A stretch of 64,000 bases of DNA from Micromussa lordhowensis. Taxonomy: Eukaryota > Cnidaria > Anthozoa > Scleractinia > Lobophylliidae. The notes beneath the pieces are model-generated. The model saw nothing but the letters and a program-made list of their open reading frames with translations, made no database searches and had not been told where the DNA came from. Both the position numbers and the translations under genes were made by a program. Positions 1 through 12,500 of this stretch are shown one piece after another; the stretch's first letter is position 1; the number at the start of each line of letters is the position of its first letter. Location: positions 12,287,259 through 12,351,258 of the forward strand of contig OZ026601.1 of assembly GCA_964020085.1 (NCBI GenBank), written 5' to 3'.

Positions 1-371
1 GGTGGGATTTCATGAAAGGTTCCTTCAATATCTTCAAGGGCGAGTTTCGCAGCTCGACTGGTCTGTGAGGGGTCGTTGTCCATAACAAATAAACGTCGAG
101 GTGTGAATAAGCAAATGCATCTTTCTTTTGCTGACATTTTGTGGTCTTCCTCGCTTCTTGTCATTATCCTTGACTCGCTTCCATTTCCAAACTCATTACT
201 GCAAATACGGCGAGCAGATGATTTTGATATTCCACATTCCTCAGCGATTCTTCGGAAAGAAAATTTTCTGTATGTTCTCATGTACCAGGCCAAAGCCCTT
301 TTCTCCGCTGCGATTTGTTGGATGAAGATCATACTGTACTTGCTCGTACATGTACCATAGAGTTCCGATAG

Positions 372-476
372 TAACGACCCTCGTTACTTTCGGAATAGCA
401 GCCTTTGGGGGTCGTAACTTTCGGGGGGTTGTTACTTTCGGGGGGTCGTTACTTTCGGGGAACAGAAATCGTTTAC
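372..476 (+). repeat. Left subterminal repeat block of the pogo element
   Basis: Several copies of a short unit close to GTTACTTTCGGGG are arranged head to tail just inside the left TIR. The same unit in the same orientation, as GCTACTTTCGGGG, lies inside the right TIR. Such blocks are often transposase binding sites; that role is inferred. Confidence 0.7.
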
Positions 477-736
477 AAATAGAGCTGGCGTGAGTTTTTT
501 TCCCCGAAGTTTAAACGAACATAAAATGAAAAAAGAACAACATTTTGTTTGCATTCCACATGTATAGATTGTGTTTCATAAAAAGAAGGTAACAATGATA
601 AATACGTACATGTACCGACAGCAATACTGTAATAAAGTACCGTAAATCAATATCAACACCAATAAACAAAGGAGACAAAATTCGTCTATCCAGTTTCATG
701 TTTTAACTGCGACATGGGTGGGTTCCGGATATCTTC

Positions 737-1081
737 CTAGATTGTATTGTCAGTGGTCGGGACGAGTTGTATTACTTTGTCTCTCAGTTGTTTTCTTAGA
801 CTTCTAAATCCTTTCTTGACGCCAATTTTATAAATGCAGGGAATCTCAATGCCTTCTCCTTGAACCCATACACCTTCTGCCGCACTCCTGCTTTGGCCAG
901 ATACACGACAAGTCATCTTGATTTCCTTTTCCAGCAATGGCTTGTACAGGACCTCCGCTAGACTATCAGGCACGTGTCCAACTGTAGTGGCATCTTGTTC
1001 GCTGCCGTTTGTGTTTTTCATCTTCACCACTATGGCGTTTTGTGAATATGCGTTAGAAGGCTCGGGAATGCAGTTGCACAC
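737..1081 (-). CDS. HIRAN-like domain ORF, probably partial, antisense to the transposase
   Basis: This 114-codon open frame opens at a GTG, with a stop four codons upstream, so the true N-terminus is missing, spliced from elsewhere or lost. The HIRAN-like pattern is visible: EPSNAYSQNAIVVKM, then VGHVPDSLAEVL, then a CRVSGQSR segment and a GIEIPCIY strand. HIRAN domains bind DNA or 3' ends in helicases such as HLTF and also occur as small stand-alone proteins in cnidarian genomes. A basic C-terminal tail follows. It lies inside the pogo element on the opposite strand, so it is either cargo or a relic of a captured gene. Assignment is by motif only. Confidence 0.5.
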   Translation of the reverse strand: MCNCIPEPSNAYSQNAIVVKMKNTNGSEQDATTVGHVPDSLAEVLYKPLLEKEIKMTCRVSGQSRSAAEGVWVQGEGIEIPCIYKIGVKKGFRSLRKQLRDKVIQLVPTTDNTI

Positions 1082-1253
1082 TTCATTAATTCACGGATTA
1101 GACCGATAGCAATGATCTCCCTTGATACGTGAAGTAATTGTGCATAATCGGCGGTAAATAGCAGCCATTGGTAATCAATTTTCTCTTGAACAGTGTGTAC
1201 TTTCCTAATGCTGATGCGAGGGTCTTTTCTATGTATATTGTTGAGTACGGTAT

Positions 1254-1455
1254 GAATGGATCGAAATCGACCAATCACAACCTCTGGACGTGACCTTTTG
1301 AACCCATGAAAGTTACCTTCTGTTGGTTATATCTATTTCCCGAGACTTCCGCTAAAATTGTGTTGACAAATGAATGGATCGAAATCTACCAATCACAACC
1401 TACAGACGTGACCTTTTCAACCTAAGAAAGTTTTCCCGAGACGTCTGCTAAAATG
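1254..1455 (+). repeat. Local direct duplication of roughly 85-100 bp
   Basis: The segment starting GAATGGATCGAAAT at 1254 recurs at 1372 with the same following order (CCAATCACAACCT, then ACGTGACCTTTT, then CCCGAGAC-TC-GCTAAAAT). It sits between the antisense HIRAN-like ORF and the transposase start and may be a duplicated promoter-side segment of the transposon. Confidence 0.75.
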
Positions 1456-1624
1456 ACAGACATTACGTGGCATTGAGTTCTCGTCTTTCCTAGGTGAAAA
1501 TATGGGGAACGTTTGCCTATGTGGAAGGGCAACATAATATCAATGCATACGATGTGAGACAACCGTTTGTGTCTTGTGTGCTCCCGAAATTCAGAATCCT
1601 GAAGATGAGCCACAATATAAGCCC

Positions 1625-3214
1625 ATGAGTAAGGTTGGAATTTGTAACCAATGCAACAATACCGCCATTGCCGGCTGTCGTGTTGAGACCGACGATGAAT
1701 CAGTAGTGTTGGAGGATATGGAGGCTTCCAACGATACCGGGCCAGTTCAGTTTGACACAGAAAATGAGCAAAGTTCTACTAGCGCAGTCTTCAGGGCCCT
1801 TGAGACAACGGTGAACAGTAGCAGCAAGGGTACTGATATCCAAGTCCCCGGCAAGAGAAAGCAATGGACAAGGGAACAAAAGCTAGAGTTCATAGATCTC
1901 TACAAGAAATACAAAAACAAGGCAAAGGCCACTAGAGTGTTCAAAGCTTGCTATAAGTTCGAAGTGAAAGCTAGCATGTATAATCCATGGATCAACCAAG
2001 AACATAAACTTAGAAATTCAAAGTACAAATTGAAAAAGGCAGGAGCTGGTCGGCATGCAGCTTTTCCTGACATGGAGAAGAAATTATTTGAGGAATTCCA
2101 GGAACTTCGTGGGAAAGGTGTCAAGGTTAAGGAATGGTGGTTCTGAAGTCGATGCAAACAGTTAATGGCAGAGCTGCATCCAGGAGTGGAATTCAAAATG
2201 TCAAACTACTGGTTTAATCGCTTTAAATCACGCTATGATATCAGCTTGCGGTGCCCAACAAATGCTGCACAGAAACAGTCTGAAACACTACGTACATCTA
2301 TTCAACAATTTCACAGATATCTCAGAAGAACGGCAACAGTTTAAGCAACTGAGCTGGAGGGTGTCCAAGAGGGCATTGTAGGTCCCTGGGAATTATGCGA
2401 TATAGCTAATATGGATCAAACACCTCTGCAATTCTGCTTCAAAACAAAGGGAGCTACTTATGCAGAAAGAGGATAAAAGTCAGTATGGACCCGGACGACA
2501 GTTGAAGGCCATGATAAGAGACAGTGTACCATGCAATTGACCATATTTGCCGATGACGAGCCTCGCATAAAACCCTTCCTGATCTTTAAGGGCACAGGAC
2601 AATGAATTCCAGACAGAGAAAAGAGGCAGTATGATCCGAGAGTCGTGGTCAAGTTCCAAGAGAACGCGTGGTGCAACAAAGAAATGATGGTCTTTTGGCT
2701 CAGAAATATGTGGAAGAAGCCAAACATTTTTGGTCAACCAAGCGGTAGACTTCTTATCTATGACGCGCATAGAGCTCAAACAACAGAGAGGGTAAAGACC
2801 ATTCTGACGCAAGAGTGCAAGACGACACTGGAGCTTGTATCTCCGGGTGCAACGAGCAAGGTTCAACCACTCGATGTTACATTTAATGCGGAATTTAAGA
2901 AAAGTGTCGACAGACTAGCCACAGAACACTTGTCCACAAATCCAGAGCAATTTATGACGGGAAAAGTGACTGCTGGTGATCGGCGTGTGCTTTTCACGAA
3001 ATGGGTGGGTACGGCATGGCAAGAGACCTCGCGCCGGCTGAAAGACACGGTTATTCGCTCATTTGTGAAATGTGGAATTTCACTGCCCATTTCCGGTAGC
3101 AGGGACAGTGAAATAAATATCGATGGTTTACCGGACTACCGCATGGGTGAATCAGCTGATATAGAGGAGATCGAGTTCTTCACTGACTCAGATGAGGAAA
3201 GCTGTACTGCATGA
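1625..3214 (+). pseudogene. pogo-like transposase with four in-frame stop codons
   Basis: The reading frame can be followed from an ATG at 1625 to the TGA at 3212 without any frameshift, but it carries stops at 2144 (TGA), 2342 (TAA), 2474 (TAA) and 2603 (TGA). The N-terminal part has a basic helix-turn-helix region beginning KRKQWTREQKLEFIDLYKK. A second CENP-B/Tc5-like DNA-binding region follows, with YWFNRFKSRY near 2200. The DDE_1 catalytic aspartates are recognisable: NMDQTPL near 2412, LLIYDAHRAQ near 2752, and QPLD near 2870, the DDD pattern of pogo transposases. An acidic tail ends the frame. Two of the stops fit CGA-to-TGA changes, as expected from CpG decay. Related DDE_1 proteins (jerky, tigger) were considered, but the TIR and TA target fit pogo. 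Confidence 0.85.
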
Positions 3215-3486
3215 TACACCGAAACGCTTAATTTTGTATCTCAGTGTCATTTAATTGGAACAAAGACGTTCATGTTAATGATAATCGACGAAAACTACAC
3301 AGAGTTTTTAATATAAAATTTGAAGAAACGTTCCTGTTGTTAATACCAAATTATACCGGTTTACGTGCTTACATCACTACATCAGTGAACTGTTCCCCCT
3401 GTTGCAAATTAAAGTGCCTTATTGTGAACGTATTACGGGTTGATTGACAAATTAAAGGTATACGGAATACAATTTAAAAAAACTTG

Positions 3487-3630
3487 GTCTCACTACTTTT
3501 GGGAGTGGGGGTGGGGTGATCACTACTTTTGGGGGGGTCGCTACTTTCGGGGGATCGCTACTTTCGGGATTTACTAGCAGCCACAAAAAATTGACGTTAA
3601 TTTCAGGGGGATGCTGCTTTCGGGGGGTCG
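3487..3630 (+). repeat. Right subterminal repeat block of the pogo element
   Basis: About five copies of a unit near GCTACTTTCGGGG or CACTACTTTTGGG run up to the right TIR, in direct rather than inverted orientation relative to the left block. Confidence 0.7.
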
Positions 3631-4018
3631 TTACTATTGGAACTTTATGGTAATTATTCACAAACCAGACGAAGAGTCAATTTTCATGGAAAGTGGAACT
3701 ACGTCACAATCTGTACCATTTTTGAGCTATGCTAAAGCTTGCGCAAAAATTACTTTTGGTCACGCCATATATCCTTTTACATTGTAAATAACACTTCCTT
3801 GTCTTGTTATGGTGTTTTTTTTTTCTATTTTTCAAAACGTTCGTAGTACTTTTGTGCGTTGCGCATTATTCAGACAATGGGGGACAAAAGTCTTAGGACA
3901 ATTAACAGGATGTGCCTTTCTTTCTCCCCCTTTCCCCCTGCCCCAAGCAGTGTTGTAGTTTTTTAATTTGTGCAGCCCTGTACACTTTAGCCTGTCCTGA
4001 ACATTGTTTGGAGGGGGG

Positions 4019-4300
4019 CATAGTTAATAGAGGGGAATGGTTGTGAAACTCGACAAAGTTCTTTGTTGTATGTTTTTGTCCCTTTTTTGGCCTTGACCGT
4101 GCACAAAACACAATAGTTGTTTACTACTGAACGAGGAACTAACCAATAGAAATGTTTTGATTACGTAACTCATGCATAGTGTATGAACGAAAAACAAAAG
4201 ATTGTGCACGGTCATGGACCTTCCAACATAAATCTTGGCATCTTTGCTTCCTCCTTTGAAGTTTGCCGGGCTTCATAACCATTCCCCTCTATTACCTATG
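4019..4300. mobile_element. Foldback (near-palindromic) miniature element
   Basis: The left arm begins ATAGTTAATAGAGGGGAATG and the right arm ends in its near complement (CATTCCCCTCTATTACCTAT). The similarity runs inward about 90 bp to a matching ACCGTGCAC pair at 4098 and 4205, so nearly the whole element can fold on itself. No coding capacity. A one-armed copy lies at 10871-11007. Confidence 0.75.
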
Positions 4301-4878
4301 GAGGGGGGGGGGGGGGGAGGGCCATTTTCGGTAATCGGTATCAATGTGTTTAGAGAAGTGCATATTATGCTACATCCAATAATATTACATAAGTTAAGGA
4401 TGTGGAAGCAAAGTTGTCGAACTGGAGTAATTGGATCGTGTTCATTCCCAGAAACGTTTCAACAAACGTATCTGCATATACATCTACAGGAGAAACGTTT
4501 AGGAAAATTAAATCTCACAGTTTAATCTTTCATAAACCAGCAGTTTCGATCCTGACCTTGTAAATATTCCATCAGTAATGTACATGTACAATAAAATAGT
4601 GAACATGGTGTGGCCAATCAAGGCTTATAATATTGTTTGCCTGAGTTTACTGTGAAAAATATGCACCTTGTGTATTCATCTACAATGTAACCATACACAG
4701 CAGCGGCTAAATTTTTATTACAGTACATAGGAGATTAAAATAAATGACTTAGGGCTTGTTGTTTGAGGATATGGAGTTTCCAAGGGATAGGGGGATCCAA
4801 CTAGAAAAATCATGGAAATTCTTGGGGGTGGGGGGAGTACCATGAAGCCCCCTGGAACAGACATTCTTGGGGGGTCAA

Positions 4879-6287
4879 CAGGGTCCGAAATTAACTTTTT
4901 TCTAAGGGAGCCAATTGGCGACTAACCTAAAACTTTTGGTCGCCAAATGGAAGGGTTTGGTCGCCAATGACAAGTGTTATTTTTTTTGGTTTTGTTGTAT
5001 TAATTTTTCGTTTTACTCGTCCTACTTCTATTTAACACAATATTATTACATACAGCTATTAAAGGAGAGACTCACAACAGCCGTGTAACGATAACATAGT
5101 CCTACATCCCAGGGGGGGGGGGAGGGGGGTACTAAAAAGAATTTAATATGCGGAGGCTCCGCCCCGAGGTCCGACCCCTTACCCTTTAATATACCATTTT
5201 TGACAGAAAATATACCCCTTTCGTATATCTTCCATTGACAAATGGTAACCCTTTCATTGGCCTGTCTTGTGAATAGAACAGCTAAAACAGGAAGTCTTCA
5301 TGTTATTTTCATGCAGCGTTCAATAAATGAAAACAGTACAGTCATAAGGTACGCGTGTTTGAAATATTTTAACGAAAGGCCCTTTTAAATAGTTAAATGA
5401 CAGATTTCCCTACCCTTTCAAATACTTCGTTTCGTGAAATCCCTACCTTTTCATATACCTGAAGCGTGAAAAAGGTACCCCTTTCGGGCAGAGCCTCCCC
5501 GTATAGGCCATTATAAGGAGTACCTCCCCCCCCCCCTGGTCCTACATCTCAATGAGCGTGTTTGTCAATGTTCATGCAAAGGCTTCGGATTTCTTTTTCT
5601 TATTATTTCCATTTAGCAGGAACTATACTGGTCTCCTGTAAAGTTCTGTGTACTAGACATAAGGGGGCCCTCTTTCAATACTTAGATTTAATCAAGTGCG
5701 CAACTCAAGTATCTGTTCTTCACCGAAACGCAACGAAAACGCAACCAAGCCAACTCGATTGCTCAGAAGCAGCTCTTGGCTTCTGGTTTGATAATAACTG
5801 CACGATAGACTGTTCATTAGTTAAAAGTGGCCATACTTTTGGGCCTCTTGTTTTGTTACTGGCATTTACTCTGTTGACTGGTATTTAGGTAAAGTATTAA
5901 AAGATTAATTAAGCGCACATGTTTTGGCTGACGCTTTATTCGTCATGACTTGTCACGATTTTCGCCACGTCATGTTTTCGCCCGCGATATCAGAATTGCG
6001 AGAAGCTGCTGAAACAATATGGCGGCGGGTAATTATGGCGATCGAAAATCGTCGCTTTGTTTTACTAATAATTAAATTAATAATTAAAAATTTATAACGC
6101 GCCTTTACTATAATTCTCCACGGCAGCTTTATGCTTTCTTTTAAAAAAAAGCCCATTTACCTTGGAATTTCAAATGCCGAGGGGACAAAAGGTTAGTGGC
6201 CTGCTGGCGACCAGTTCTAAATTTCTGGTCGCCAACGCTCAATGTTTGGTCGCATTGGCCACCAGTCAGTCGCAATGTCGGACCCTG
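4879..6287. mobile_element. Non-autonomous hAT-like element with CAGGGTCCGA ends
   Basis: The left end CAGGGTCCGAAATT and the right end AATGTCGGACCCTG are inverted repeats with one mismatch. GTCAA flanks both sides (4874-4878, 6288-6292), a perfect 5-bp target duplication. Internally, runs of GGTCGCCA occur near both ends. CAGGG termini are common in hAT elements, although 8 bp is the usual duplication length there. No transposase frame is seen; an unrelated element is nested at 5109-5538. Confidence 0.7.
5109..5538. mobile_element. Nested MITE with CCAGGGGGG ends and a 9-bp target duplication
   Basis: The termini read CCAGGGGGG and CCCCCCTGG, and TCCTACATC is repeated exactly at 5100-5108 and 5539-5547. 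Inner parts are also inverted (GGAGGCTCCGCCC near the left, GGGCAGAGCCTCCCC near the right). A 9-bp duplication suggests Mutator-like mobilisation; that is inference. It interrupts the CAGGG-ended element and is therefore the younger insertion. Confidence 0.75.
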
Positions 6288-6571
6288 GTCAAGCTAACAA
6301 AATCCTACATCAGGGGAGTGGTTATGGATATTTTATTCCACTCAGTCTCATGTCATGTTAACTTTTCAATTGTCAGAAACAATGGTCTATGGAAACATTT
6401 GAGCTTCGGAACAGAAAGAAGCAGGTATGTTAAAGAGTAACTGCAAAAGCTTCAAAGGGAGACACTAAATACTAATGAGTTGCACTTTCTATTTGATCCT
6501 GACATGTTATGTACACTATCAAGATAATACATCGACAGACGGAGACTGTTTTAATGTTTTCTTCATTGTAG

Positions 6572-9500
6572 TATGCTGGAGATCTCCAACTGGAGATTGC
6601 TTTTGCATATGGTGTATATGGTTATGGCTTGTGTGATCAGGTATTATTCAATATGTAATATATATGAATGTAAACTCTTCATCAAACTTGATTGTGAGTT
6701 CTAGGGCCAACAAAATCACAGAACCAAGAATCAACTGCACTTGTGAAAACTGGTGATCAGTAATGGGTAAACGGCACTACAAACACTGCAATAACTAAAC
6801 ATGGTATATACCATGAAACCAAAGTTTATGAAAAAATGTGCAACTCATTTTAATTTCAATTCTTTCTTTGTGATCTATTTGCATGCAGATGCATATGCAT
6901 TTTTAGTTTTGGTGAGGACAAGGTTGGCTTATATTACTACTCATAGATCAGCTTTGTGGTAGATTAAATACCATGACAACTCTTCATGACACATTCGAAG
7001 GTGCATTTGAAAGTCAAAATCCAGGAGATAATCTAGGGAAGTTGGCATAGATACATATTGTGAACCAACAAAATTAATGAATATAACTATGTAGATATTC
7101 CAGTTCTAAAATGATATTCAGTTTAGATTTACTTGTTAAGTGTCTCGTTAAATACATGTTAAGTCTAATGTCCTTTCCCCAATGGAGGTAAATATTTAAG
7201 TTTAGATGATTAAGTTCTAGTTACTTAATATCTTTTAGCTGGAAAGCCATCAGCCACCTAGATACTATGTACAACAAAGTGCATTTCCACACATGGAACT
7301 TAGCACCAGCACACCAGGGAACAGTTCAGGGTAGTGTACACAGAGTAGATATCAACACTTTATTCAGTTGAAAATGTAGAGTAAATAACAACTGCAGTTC
7401 AGAGTAGTGTTGTAGATTACAGGTAACAATAGTTCAAGATACTGTACAAAGATTAGATACAACAACAACAATAACAACATCTATTTATACCATAAAGAAG
7501 AGTACATTAATTTTGAAGCTTGCAAATATGGTATTAGCTGCCTATGACAACCATACAGCTAAACATATCAACAGTCCTGGTTTGCAAAGCTGTGGATTTT
7601 CTGGAGCAGGGATGGTACAGTGGTGAGATTTCTCAGCCTGGGTTTTAATTCCGGCCCGGTGCCATATGTGGGTTGAGTTTGTTGTTTGTTCTTGCCTTGC
7701 TCCAAGTGTCTTTCTCTGGGTTCTCCAGTTGTCCTCCCTCCACAAAAATTAACATCTCCAAATTCCAATTTGGCCAGGATAAAGGACCAGCTAAGGCAGC
7801 TGTGGCTTCCTTTTTAAATATATTGTAATATGTTCTGTCTAAGAAGCAAGCAACAAAAATACATGTAAGTTTTAGATAATATCTATGCTTCACTCTTGGC
7901 TTACTTATTACCGGTATCAAAAAAGAGGAAGAGGCAGATTAGGTTTCAGCTTACCTACTTCCTGTTTTGGACCAGGACAATGACTGTCTAATATGAAGAT
8001 TTGTGTGATATTATATGTTACTATACAAGTTATTTTATTTTTTTAGTTATTTTTTAACACTTTTTATTCACTTGTGGGAACCTTGAAATTTATGAAGTAC
8101 TAAACTTGTAAACAAATACAGTGTATCATTTATTAACATGATTGTGTGGAATAAGGGGGGAGGGGAGGGTGAGCGTAATAACTTTCTTCCTCGGAAAAAA
8201 AGGGGTCTTATCAGAGAGGGGTGCCTTAATAGAGGATGTAGGTAATATTATATTTTATGAGTGATCATGAGGCTTTCAAGTTACAAGTGAGATGCACACA
8301 GTAATTACACTTTTTTCCTTCAATCTTGAGCATAAATATTTGAATTACACTTCTCAAACTCATTAATAATTCATCAGGTTAAAACAAAGAAAATCACAAC
8401 CTTGAAGGAGGTTTGGATACCCGGTCTTAATTAGCATAGATTTTGACGATTTTACCTCTCCGTTTTCTCCTTAGTTTTTGTTTCGATTGAGAAGATATAA
8501 CAAACACTCGAGACAGTGTTTCATCAGCTATCCAAACACCTCGAATTTCGTCAAAAATACTCCGCTGCGCGTTGTGTTTTCAACTCTCTTCTCGGTGTTT
8601 GGATATCCCGATGAAACACTGTCACTCGTGTTTGATATATTACATAACATAACATTTTCATTTTCTTGTTATTAGTTACCACCTTTGAAAAAATATTTTT
8701 TGCCTCCAACTTTTAAGAGCAATAGTTAGGACTCCCATATGAAAAGGTGGGGGATTCTCGTCAGAACATTTTAATTACACCCCTAAAGAAGACCAATCTG
8801 GGTGTGGCTTGAGCTATATTTGAGCCCTACAAGATACCACTTAAAACAGAACAGGCTTGATTACCAGCTGCTGTCCAGGAAAGAAGCCCTTGCTAGTAGA
8901 CCTAACTCAAGAGACTGGCAGAAATTGAGCCTAAAAACAGAAATAAGAATGCTGGCTCTCATTAGCACACAAGCATATGCAACATATGCAGACACAGTAG
9001 AGTGTTGTTTAAAGTACAAAGTGCCTTTTGTTAGGAAATTATCATTATGACAACTAAAGGCTATAAATGTTCTGCATAGGTTGGCTTATGCTTATGCGCT
9101 AGTGCAAAGAAGCCTTGAAAGATACTTTGACAGCTTCAAATAGTGGTGTTTTTTCATAAACACCCTAAGTGAGACCAGAATCCTTGATTTGTACCCCTAA
9201 GTGAGACAAGGAACATCCCGACCTTTTCATTCAGGAGTCCTCCCCAGACTTCTACCACCCCAAAAGAGTATTAAGGACTGGGTTTCCACTATTGCCTAAG
9301 ATGGGGGGGGGGGGGGGGGGCATTGGGAGTATGCAATACTGCAATAAAAATTGGCAAATACCGAAATACTGTGTTGAAAATCGACGGAATACCGATACTG
9401 CATTTAGATCCCTTTAATTGGTCATTCTTACTTAACGTTGCATCGATTTTAGTGTGTTTATTTATCTCAATCAGGTATGCACCATATGTCCCTGTATTTT

Positions 9501-12500
9501 AGTTATTTTGGTAGTTTAACAGTGAAGTTATTCACAACTTGTTTTCTATTTTTTTTTATTTATTTAGTGTATTGACCTGTATGAGACAGGAGAGTACGAA
9601 TAACTGGTACCACAATACCGTGAAGGACCTTCTTTTACCAAATACTGTCAGCCAAAAGGATGAAAAACGCGATACCGCACGTTAAGATTAAATTACCGAA
9701 ATATCACATGAAAAAAAGCTCAATACCGTAAACCCCAATGTCCCCTCCTAAGCGATTGTTTCTGTTTATTAATTTCTGAGTGAAATATTGTTCAGCCTCC
9801 ATACTTGTTACACAAGTGGCATTCAGGTTCTGGTAGCATTGTTCAGTTAGGCTGTTAACATTTGTTCTTATTTACTTTGTTTCAGGATTGTGTTTGTACC
9901 CAAGAAGGTACCACACCCAAATATCATTACTTTCAAAGAGAAAATGACGAACTTGGAACCAGAATTCAGCCCATACTATAGTAAGTTCTGAAGTCTTCTT
10001 TAAACATACTCTTCTTTTTTAATATTTTAAATCTGGGCCCAGTTGTTCAAAGGGTGGATAACGCAGGATAACGCTATCCACCAGACAAATCACTATCCAG
10101 TGGATAAGTGTCAGGGTACTCTTCCAAAAAACATTTTGGTTACGTCTTCGTACTTGCTCCTGACCGTTTCCCAATCAACCCCTTCCCCTCCTTTTCTTTT
10201 TTTTTTTGTAGTCTATAAATACATGTAGCAACAAATTAATTTCTTTATCAGACCACGTAAATTGTCTGCCGCCATGTTTGATTTGCCGCGTACTACATCA
10301 ACTGCAACACGATTGGCTTAAAACATTAGCGACAACCAATCACAACAGAGATGTAAAAAAGCCATCAAAATGCCGGGTGTGGTCTAAAATTTGCACGGAT
10401 CCGTGTAAACGCCAATGCAATCTGTAACAGAATTTGTACGGATCCATGTAAACAGGCGGTCCAGGAACAAAATTTGTCCGTGCAAAATTTTGTCCGGACC
10501 TGTGTAAACGGGGCCTCAGACTCCTGATAGGCCCACAAGTCACAAAACACTCGTCTTTCAACATCATGTTTCAATCATTAAATTCGCCTTCAATTTGGAT
10601 TGAGTAAACACAACACACAGGAGGACCAAAAACAACAGCAACGGGAACAAAGCAATAAACTGCATTCCAAAAGTTGAAATGTATTTCAGAGCCAAATCTC
10701 TTGGACAAAAGAAAAAATATGTAAAACCGAGGTCTGTTTTTTTGAAAATAAAAATTGGAACGTTCAATTGTGCCAAGAGATGGAAATTGTTGTCGCCAAA
10801 AAGGTGACACTTTCGACCTCGCACAGACAAATGGGTTAAAACAAATTTGTTGTTCTGAGCCAACTCCTGCCATAGTTAACAGAGGGGAATGGTTATGAAG
10901 CCCGGCAAACATCAAAGGAGCAAACAAAGATGCCAAGATTTATGTTGCAAGGTCCACGACCGTGCACAATCTTTTGTTTTACGCTTATACACTATGCATG
11001 AATCACACTGATTGCAGTGGCCTATAATGCGACTGTTTTTTGTACTTGCAGTTAAAACAAAGTTTACACCAATTGACAGGAACTCAAGACCTCATCTTCA
11101 ACAAAAAATGACAAGGTGCACTGTAAAAATGTTTTATTATAACTTGATAAGTCACTAGGAGCCGATAACACTGAACAAAACTTGAATAAGCAGAATCATG
11201 TAATCTGTACAGTGTAACACCAAAGATAATGTCATTAGGCCATGATTACAGTCACGTGACGCAATTTAAGGTTTGTCCGCTTATGAATTTATTGACATTT
11301 TTCATGATTTATAACATTTTAATTTACATTCTCATTTCCTAAACATAGATTTCTTCTTATTTCCAAAACGTCAAATTTTAAGAAAGATTTAAATATTTCA
11401 GTATCGTTTAGTATTGTTTTAAGCCTTGGTTTATAATAATGAGTAGCTAATTCTTCTAAAAAACAAATCACAGTAAAAGTTTTTTTTTTCTCGGAGCATG
11501 AAACAAGAGCCGGAAAAACCGGATGCTCTCGCACGCTAAGAAAACCGTGGTATTTTAACCGAAGGACGTCTAATATATCTCAGTCAACTAACAATTGGAC
11601 AAAGATTTTACCCAAAATATAAGTGTTTTAAGACAGTCACATCACTCATGTCAGTCGATCTGTGCATGTGCTGATACAATAATTTCCATTATACATTATA
11701 CATGGACGCTTTCTAGTTTCTTAAATTTTTAAAGGAAATACACTTTCACATTAAATGATTTTTTTATGTGTCTTATCAACCACCTAAAAACTATCAAAAT
11801 TTTGAGAACAACTCAGTTGCGTGAAAAGTAGAATCCAATTTACGTTTTTGGCACGCATGCATGCCATCTCGTCGCATACGCGCACGCGTTTTACTTCAGT
11901 TGAATATGAAGAAAGGCTTGCAAAGTAATTACGGAAGAAAGTAAAGTGGAGAACATTTCATACTAACCTGCATCATACAAACGAACATTGAACGCAAGAG
12001 AGGTTTCCTTTGACAATCCTAACATAGTCTTGGGATGTTTATTCGATCAGTTCTTTCGTCCTTCGTGACCCGTTCCTGGCTCGCATAGCAGGAGTGGTGT
12101 CATAACCTGTATTTCCTCAACGTTTACATACAGCTGCACCAAATAGACACCCTGCACCATGTAAAGTGTAATCGCTGACCTCTGACGTCTTTCCTCCACC
12201 ATCTCGTTTGCACGCAAATGGAAGAATAACTGAACCGAGTAAAACCGCATTGTTTTCAAATTGTTCTGATCTGAAACAAAGCGGAACCGTTTAAAAGGAT
12301 CTGCTCTGTGAACTCCAGTCGTCTGACCTTTAAATCTGTGACCCATCACGCCTTCCGAAAACGACAAATTGATGTAAACGAAGTGATCGCAGAAGTCTCG
12401 AAATTAACTTAGGGTAGAGTTTGGATCGTTCTTAACTAGTCTTGCAGTTCGTTTAACACGACAGAAAAAAAAAACAGCGAACTGAGGATCCATTCGTTTT

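Larger units (their letters stand above)
360..3645 (+). mobile_element. Complete, degenerate pogo-type DNA transposon (Tc1/mariner superfamily)
   Basis: The element is delimited by 20-bp terminal inverted repeats at 360-379 and 3626-3645 (core AGTTCC-ATAGTAACGACC, two mismatches) and flanked by TA at 358-359 and 3646-3647, the target duplication expected of this superfamily. Inside are a transposase pseudogene on the plus strand (1625-3214), a HIRAN-like ORF on the minus strand (737-1081), and G-rich repeats just inside both ends. TIRs, TA duplication and the DDD transposase agree with one another. The element is full length but cannot code for an intact transposase. Confidence 0.85.

Noticed and set aside
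5562..5888. 108-codon frame inside the CAGGG-ended element
   Set aside because: No transposase or other motif is visible, so it was not called as coding.
7239..7330. Possible extra exon after TATCTTTTAG
   Set aside because: It would break the phase-compatible junction between the exons at 6572-6640 and 9886-9980.
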